Shown one piece after another: positions 58,523 through 64,000 of a stretch of 64,000 bases of DNA. The stretch lies in the NCBI GenBank assembly GCA_029379385.1, contig CM055610.1:21353422-21417421 (forward strand), written 5' to 3'. The first letter of the stretch is position 1, and each line of letters starts with the position of its first letter. This DNA is from Quillaja saponaria (Eukaryota; Streptophyta; Magnoliopsida; Fabales; Quillajaceae). A program made the translations under genes and the position numbers. A model generated the notes under the pieces. The model searched no databases. It was not told where the DNA came from and worked only from the letters and a program-made list of their open reading frames with translations.

Positions 58523-59300
58523 GAGCTAAAAGCAGAACTAAGAATGAAATATTCTCAGTTGGAAAGGTCATAAGGTACCCAATTGATCTCGACCCTTCTG
58601 AAAACCATTAGCTGGGATTTTGCAGATCTGGGGCGCAGATTGGAGTAATATGGTCAATGGATCAGAGATCAAGGCCACTATTCTATGTGGCCTAGAGACA
58701 AGAAAGTTCTCGGGGATATCTTTTAGGGGTTGCATACGGCTGAGTTTTGAAGATACAGCCGTAATGTTGTGTATCCTTGTTGGAAGGTGAAGTATTTGTA
58801 CATGCTAAGGGTGGAGGTAGATATGGATCTGTAATTTGGCATTTTTATTTACTTTGGAAAGCTGGTGAGGTATGATCATTTGTTATGGTTTGAAAGATAG
58901 GTATAGGGAACAGGGTAGATGATTCCCATTTCCCAGAGAGTAGATTCAAATTGCGTGGAGAATTGTAATAAAAGAAGTGTACAGGCTTATGGAAAAGATA
59001 GATAGGTTTACCTTCTTTTTATTTTTCTTTGGTGAGATGTCCTATTCCAGCCCTGGAGATCCATTTGTCTCCTCTCTCAGACATGATCTTTTCTTTTTTG
59101 GACACACTTATCTGCTGTATATAAAATGGATGTGGAAGTGAAATTAGAAAAGGGTACATCACGATGCTTTTGCAGTGAAAGCCAGGGCATTGGGCAGCAT
59201 GGAGTTAAAGGCATTAAAAGCAGGGAAAAGCACCAAAGAAAGATGAGTTGGCATTTCTCGGTTTCACTTCTTACTCAATTTTGCTACTTTAATTAATCAA
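58523..59300 (+). terminator. PIP5K 3' untranslated region with AATAAA signal
   Basis: After the stop, sequence of unusually even composition continues for about 450 nt to an AATAAA at 58967-58972. This is a plausible polyadenylation site for the kinase mRNA. Cleavage position is not visible. Confidence 0.4.
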
Positions 59301-62300
59301 TTTCATCACATCACCTGTTATTCAAGGGAAATTGGGAGGGCAGTGATGTCATTTGATAGGTTATGATAAATACAATTGGGTCCTTCATTGGAACTGGCGC
59401 AAAGGGTTTCAAACTGCAGGGGTCAAAGTCAGTGGCAGCTATAGAGAGAGAGTTAAAGCAGAAAAGGGCCGCTGGGTCCGACCCTGTAATGCTGGGTTGC
59501 ATTTCTTTTTGACCTTGTTCTCTTTTTGGGAGATTCTAACGTCTGATTGTGAGTAGTTGCCAATGTGGGACCGCAGCTTATGTTCTCAACTTCTCATTCT
59601 GGCCTGTCGCTAGATTTGTGGATTATGTCAATAATTTTTGTTTTAAATCGGTACAAAAATATAAAAATTATTACGTGAGTTATTTAAAAGAATTCCCACG
59701 GACATTTTTTTTTTTTGGCGTTTTGAGGGGAATGATATATCAATTTTTTATTGAGAAGGTTTTTTCTTTTTTAAATGAATTGATAAGGGATTTTTTTTTT
59801 CTTGGAGTATGCTGAGGCTACACAAAAAAAGTAAGTGTTTTTTTGAATTATTATTATAAAATTTGATGAAATAAAAAATTACTAGTATTCTCACTATTTT
59901 CACAAATGACATCTCAATTTGTTAATTTCCACTTAAAACTTTTTTTCTATTTTCACTGATAACGAATAATATATTTATATTTTATTAAAATTATCAAAAT
60001 TTAGTCAATAGTTTTAATATATATAAATCAATTAAATTAGTTTTTATTACATTTTTATCAAACAAAAACAATATAAAATTAAATAGTTCATTGTTATTTT
60101 GTATTTTTTAAAAAAATAATTTAACAGAAAATAATCAATTACAAACACAATTTTTATCTAATTATTTCACAAATTAAAACATAATTTAAAATAAAAATAA
60201 ACATTCTTCTATTTATTTATAATAATTATTTCCATTGCAAAGAATAATAGAGGTTGGGTATTGAAAACGGATTGAGTGCAGATTCCAGTTGAATCTGTAC
60301 AAAAAAAAGCAATTAAGATTGGTGATTGAATCTTTGATCCTTACAAGTCACAAATCACAACATATATTTTGTGATCCATAACCACATAACCAATCCATTT
60401 GTGTATATAATGAAAGGCAGACAATGGCATCAAAGTTATCCACAACCACTTCAAGATAATTGCGTCTTGTGTTTATTCACCATTTTTTTAGGGTTAATAT
60501 CATTTGGATTTCTTAACATAGTACTAAGGGTGGGCCATTGCGTTTTTTTAGGCATGCTTAGTGGGTACATAGACAAATTCATATTCTTTTATTAATTTGT
60601 GATTTATGAATTATTATTTTATCAACTTTGTAATTTTAAAAATATTAATTTATAACACCATTAACATAATTTACTTTTATTATTTTAAATAACATAATGG
60701 GCACATGACATCAGCTGATTCCTTCCAAACTTCGTCTCTATCAAACTTCAGAAGAATAGAGAACAAAGAAGAGGGTACAAAGAGGAGGAAAATGGAAAAA
60801 ATATATATATATTTATTCTTGTTTTATTTTAAAATTTTTAATCCACAAAAAAAAGAGTAAACTATAAAATAAGATATATTATTTTAATGAGTATATTAAT
60901 TGTATTTGTTAAATTACAATAAAAATGGTATTTAAAAAAATTAAAATTTATTAAAAATAATAATTTATAAATTTTATATACATATATATATATATAATTG
61001 AATATCTAAAACATAAGAAAAGGGTGCAGATTTCCAGGGATTTTGAAGCAAAATTTAGGGTGTGCGTTGCCTTCCAAAAACTGCCTTAAAATCCCTTTAA
61101 TAACAGTCTAAATATAGCACAGTTGTCTACATTTGTAGGTGGGGCGAGCGATGCCGCAGCATACAGTGACAAATCACTGCCTAGACACTAGAAAGATTTT
61201 AAAAATTATATTTGGTATCAAGGACTAAGTCACTGTCGTTTGTGTTGTACTGTCTGTCGTTTTAATCTTGGACAGTCGCCACTCGCCATCTCTCATCAAT
61301 GTAAATATTACTTCAAGGCATCTGGCTTGTCGTTTTTGGACGTAAATTAGTTGGGAAGGCAATCAAGCCAAATTAATCTAAGTTGGGGTGAACATAAATT
61401 GAAGTGTAATTAGCATACATAGTGATTCAAAGTCCCAATAAAAGTTTACGAATCTAAATCTTCTCATTCATGTAGACTCAAAGTACAAATTTTTAAAAAA
61501 ATAAAATCAGTTTGTTAATGAAAAAAATATTGTATTTCTCTCACACCAACATGACTCATATTACATACAAAATAATTTAAATTCAATGTTTACAAATTTA
61601 TTAATATCTATTTGATTTTAAACAATAAGGATGAAAAATATAAAACAAATCTTGTGATTTTAGTTATTTGATGTATTATATATGATTAAATAGCATAAAT
61701 TTGTAAAATTTATTAACCAAAATAATTTATTCTTTTTTTTTCCTTTATGTCCTTATTGTATAATTTATTTTGTCATGCAATCAATAATATAAATTTCTAT
61801 AGTAATGCTATAAGTTTATGTTATTATTAAAATATTATATGAGAGTTTATTTAATAATTTTGTATTATCGTTTTATTTAGTGTGATTCGACTTTCACTTA
61901 TTATAATATTTTTATACAAAATTAATTGTGATAGATACTTATTACAATGAAGTTGCGAGGCAATGATGTCGGGGAAAAGCCACAATCATGCCCTACAACA
62001 CGAGAGTTGTTCCTCTCCATAATGGAAGACTTTTTGTAATGTAATTATTATATTCTCCAAATAATTACCCAACAAAACAAATATTGTACTCCAAAACTAT
62101 TAAGCTGCAATTCCAATTTAACTGTATTGTTGGGCCTCAAATAATGAATACCAGCTTATATTTTATCTTTATAATGAGGTGGGTGGGTTTGGTTGGACAT
62201 TATTGATTTCCCACTGTCACAAATATTTCTTCATCATTAAATCATGGGGAATTGCTACCCCAACTGCAAAGACATCTTAATTACCACTCTGTTCATTGCA

Positions 62301-64000
62301 TTTAACATGTCTAACAAGCCAACATCTGGTCGACCAGACCAATTCAAATCTTAAAACACTAATATATATATATATATATTTATGTAGCTTGGTTAAAAAT
62401 TATACATATGAAAGTTGCCTAATTCCTGCAATAACACCAATAAGATTTGTAAAATACCCAAACAAAATTCACAGTCAAAAACTAAATTACAAGCCTAAAA
62501 ACTTTGACAAAACAAAAAGTGGTTTAGTTGTGCCCTTATAAAGTCCAAATATGTAGAAAATAATGTGGGTATTGGTCTTAAAAATGGTGAACATGAGGTT
62601 CCATTGGAGGGGACACCACTCTTGCAACACATTTTCTTTCAATTTAATAGCAGACAAATGAGAAATAAGAGAGTGAACGAGATTGGGAGGTGTATTATTC
62701 ATGAAAAGGAAAGGGAATAGTGGTAATGTTAAATCAATGGGGTAAGAATTGGGATGGACGTTGAGGTATCAATTTTTCTTTTTATACTTATTTCTATGTG
62801 TACCACTATGTTTCCTTTGTCATATGGCTAAGATCTTGCCACATCCACTTGGATTTTCTTTCATTAAAATGTGATTTTAGTCATTATTGGATTGGACCTG
62901 GATGATACTAAGCCCAAATAAAGGAATCTCTTGTGAAGCCCAACACCTTTAACCCTAGAAAGTAGAAACGTTGGATTTGCCATGAAAAGAAAAGGACCAT
63001 GTCCAACAAAGGAACCAAATATAAAGGGCCTTAAAAGTTCACAAAGGGCCCAATTTGGTTTAATGGAAGGTCAGCTATAAATGTTTGCTTCCGAAATGGG
63101 CTTTCAAGAAGATTAGTCAGCCCTTTAGATGCAATTAGGCTTTCCTATCGAAATTTTTGTGTCTAAATAATTCAAGTATATATTTACCCTGATTCAATAA
63201 GTTACCATTATTTCGTGCATCAATTTACTTAACAAGAGAAAAGATTTTGACACAATTGCTGAATTTGAATCGTGCAAGATTTTGACAAATTGGAATGTAA
63301 TTAACTTTTTGCCACGCCATGGTTATTGAGCCAAGCAAGAAAAGATGTATAACATAATTTACTTAACATTTCTAACTAATAATTGACATATGGTAGTATA
63401 TATTGAAATTGGATAAGAGTTTTTCCTTCAATCAAGCTTAATTAGTTTTCAATTGTTTTTCCTTTCTGATCTAACAACTTTTTTTTTGGTCTAATCAATT
63501 CTCATTAAATAGGTAAAAACTACACAAATTATTTAATAGAAATAAAAAAAAGTTACTTTTGAAATTACTTTTTTATCAATAGTTTTTCACCCATCTTTTG
63601 ATTAGAAAATATAGATAATAAAAGTAATTGATAAATTTGTTATTGCACGAAAAAGATACTTGCGAAATAGACACCTATACAAAAATAATTATGCCAAACA
63701 TAACAAAAATGAAAAAAATAATTAAATTATAACTTTTGTTTTCTTAATAACTCTATTATCTCTAATTTATTTATTTAAAAATATCACACCATAATCCTTA
63801 AATAAATAAAATAAATCAAAAGTCATAATTTTAATTTTTTGTTTTTATTGAAAAAACTCATAATTCTTGATTGAGGTGATAGAGTTATATTTAATTAAGA
63901 GTAATAATGTGATATGACATGGTGAACACAACATTATTAAATAAGAATATAATTCGACACAAGTGGATATAAAAGAGGAGAAATAAATTCCCCTAGCAAG
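59301..64000. other. Intergenic end of window, no gene seen
   Basis: Open frames here (for example 59353-59556, 60371-60595 and 62296-62541) lack family resemblance and splice context. A richer island at about 61130-61340 (GGTGGGGCGAGCGATGCCG) stands out from the AT-rich surroundings. Simple (TA)n runs occur near 60980 and 62361. The rest is AT-rich spacer. Confidence 0.55.

Noticed and set aside
59353..59815. Overlapping small frames after PIP5K
   Set aside because: Low-complexity, Phe-rich translations of T-rich DNA.
1..64000. tRNA, rRNA, CRISPR arrays, prokaryotic or viral genes
   Set aside because: I saw no cloverleaf with box A/B that I could support, no rRNA sequence, no regularly spaced repeats with unique spacers, and no viral coding sequence.

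Overview
The window is nuclear DNA from a flowering plant, almost certainly a eudicot. The genes are intron-rich with GT-AG borders, the spacers are AT-rich, and every confident protein is a plant family member. Debris of plant transposons (a SINE tail, LINE, hAT and foldback elements, a solo LTR) lies between and inside the genes. I cannot name the species. There is no operon, CRISPR array or prokaryotic feature.

Six genes were reconstructed exon by exon. In order: (1) 3192-4778, minus, a C2H2 zinc-finger protein with a PARP-like C-terminal domain, 2 exons, 435 aa. (2) 7720-14724, plus, an MPS1/TTK-type spindle-checkpoint kinase, 6 exons, 854 aa. (3) 16098-25739, minus, an ASHR1-type MYND-SET methyltransferase, 14 exons, 481 aa. 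(4) 26092-30567, plus, biotin--protein ligase (holocarboxylase synthetase), about 10 exons. (5) 37078-46003, plus, an oxysterol-binding-protein-related protein of the ORP2A type with PH and ORD domains, 10 exons, 802 aa. (6) 54831-58522, plus, a MORN-repeat phosphatidylinositol-4-phosphate 5-kinase, 8 exons, 777 aa. All junctions keep phase except the first junction of the biotin ligase. A decayed SKIP23-like F-box pseudogene lies between genes 2 and 3.

Genes 3 and 4 are divergent and share a 352-bp promoter containing a perfect TCP palindrome. The long spacers (4.8-7.7, 30.6-37.1, 46.0-54.8 and 58.5-64.0 kb) hold no gene I can support. They hold AT-rich foldback elements, tandem duplications, a solo LTR, and a few richer islands that look like promoters without genes.

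The genes do not form a pathway. They are independent housekeeping and regulatory functions: chromatin, mitosis, biotinylation, lipid transfer and phosphoinositide signalling. No wholly new system is evident. The most interesting observations are the solo LTR whose U3 is a roughly 280-bp run of 10-bp heat-shock-element-like units, two hAT-type elements with intact 8-bp target-site duplications inside introns, the zinc finger/PARP-like fusion with a substituted triad residue, the stop-free in-frame intron of ASHR1, the phase break at the start of the biotin ligase, and an AUG-UAA overlapping a splice-donor consensus just before the PIP5K start.
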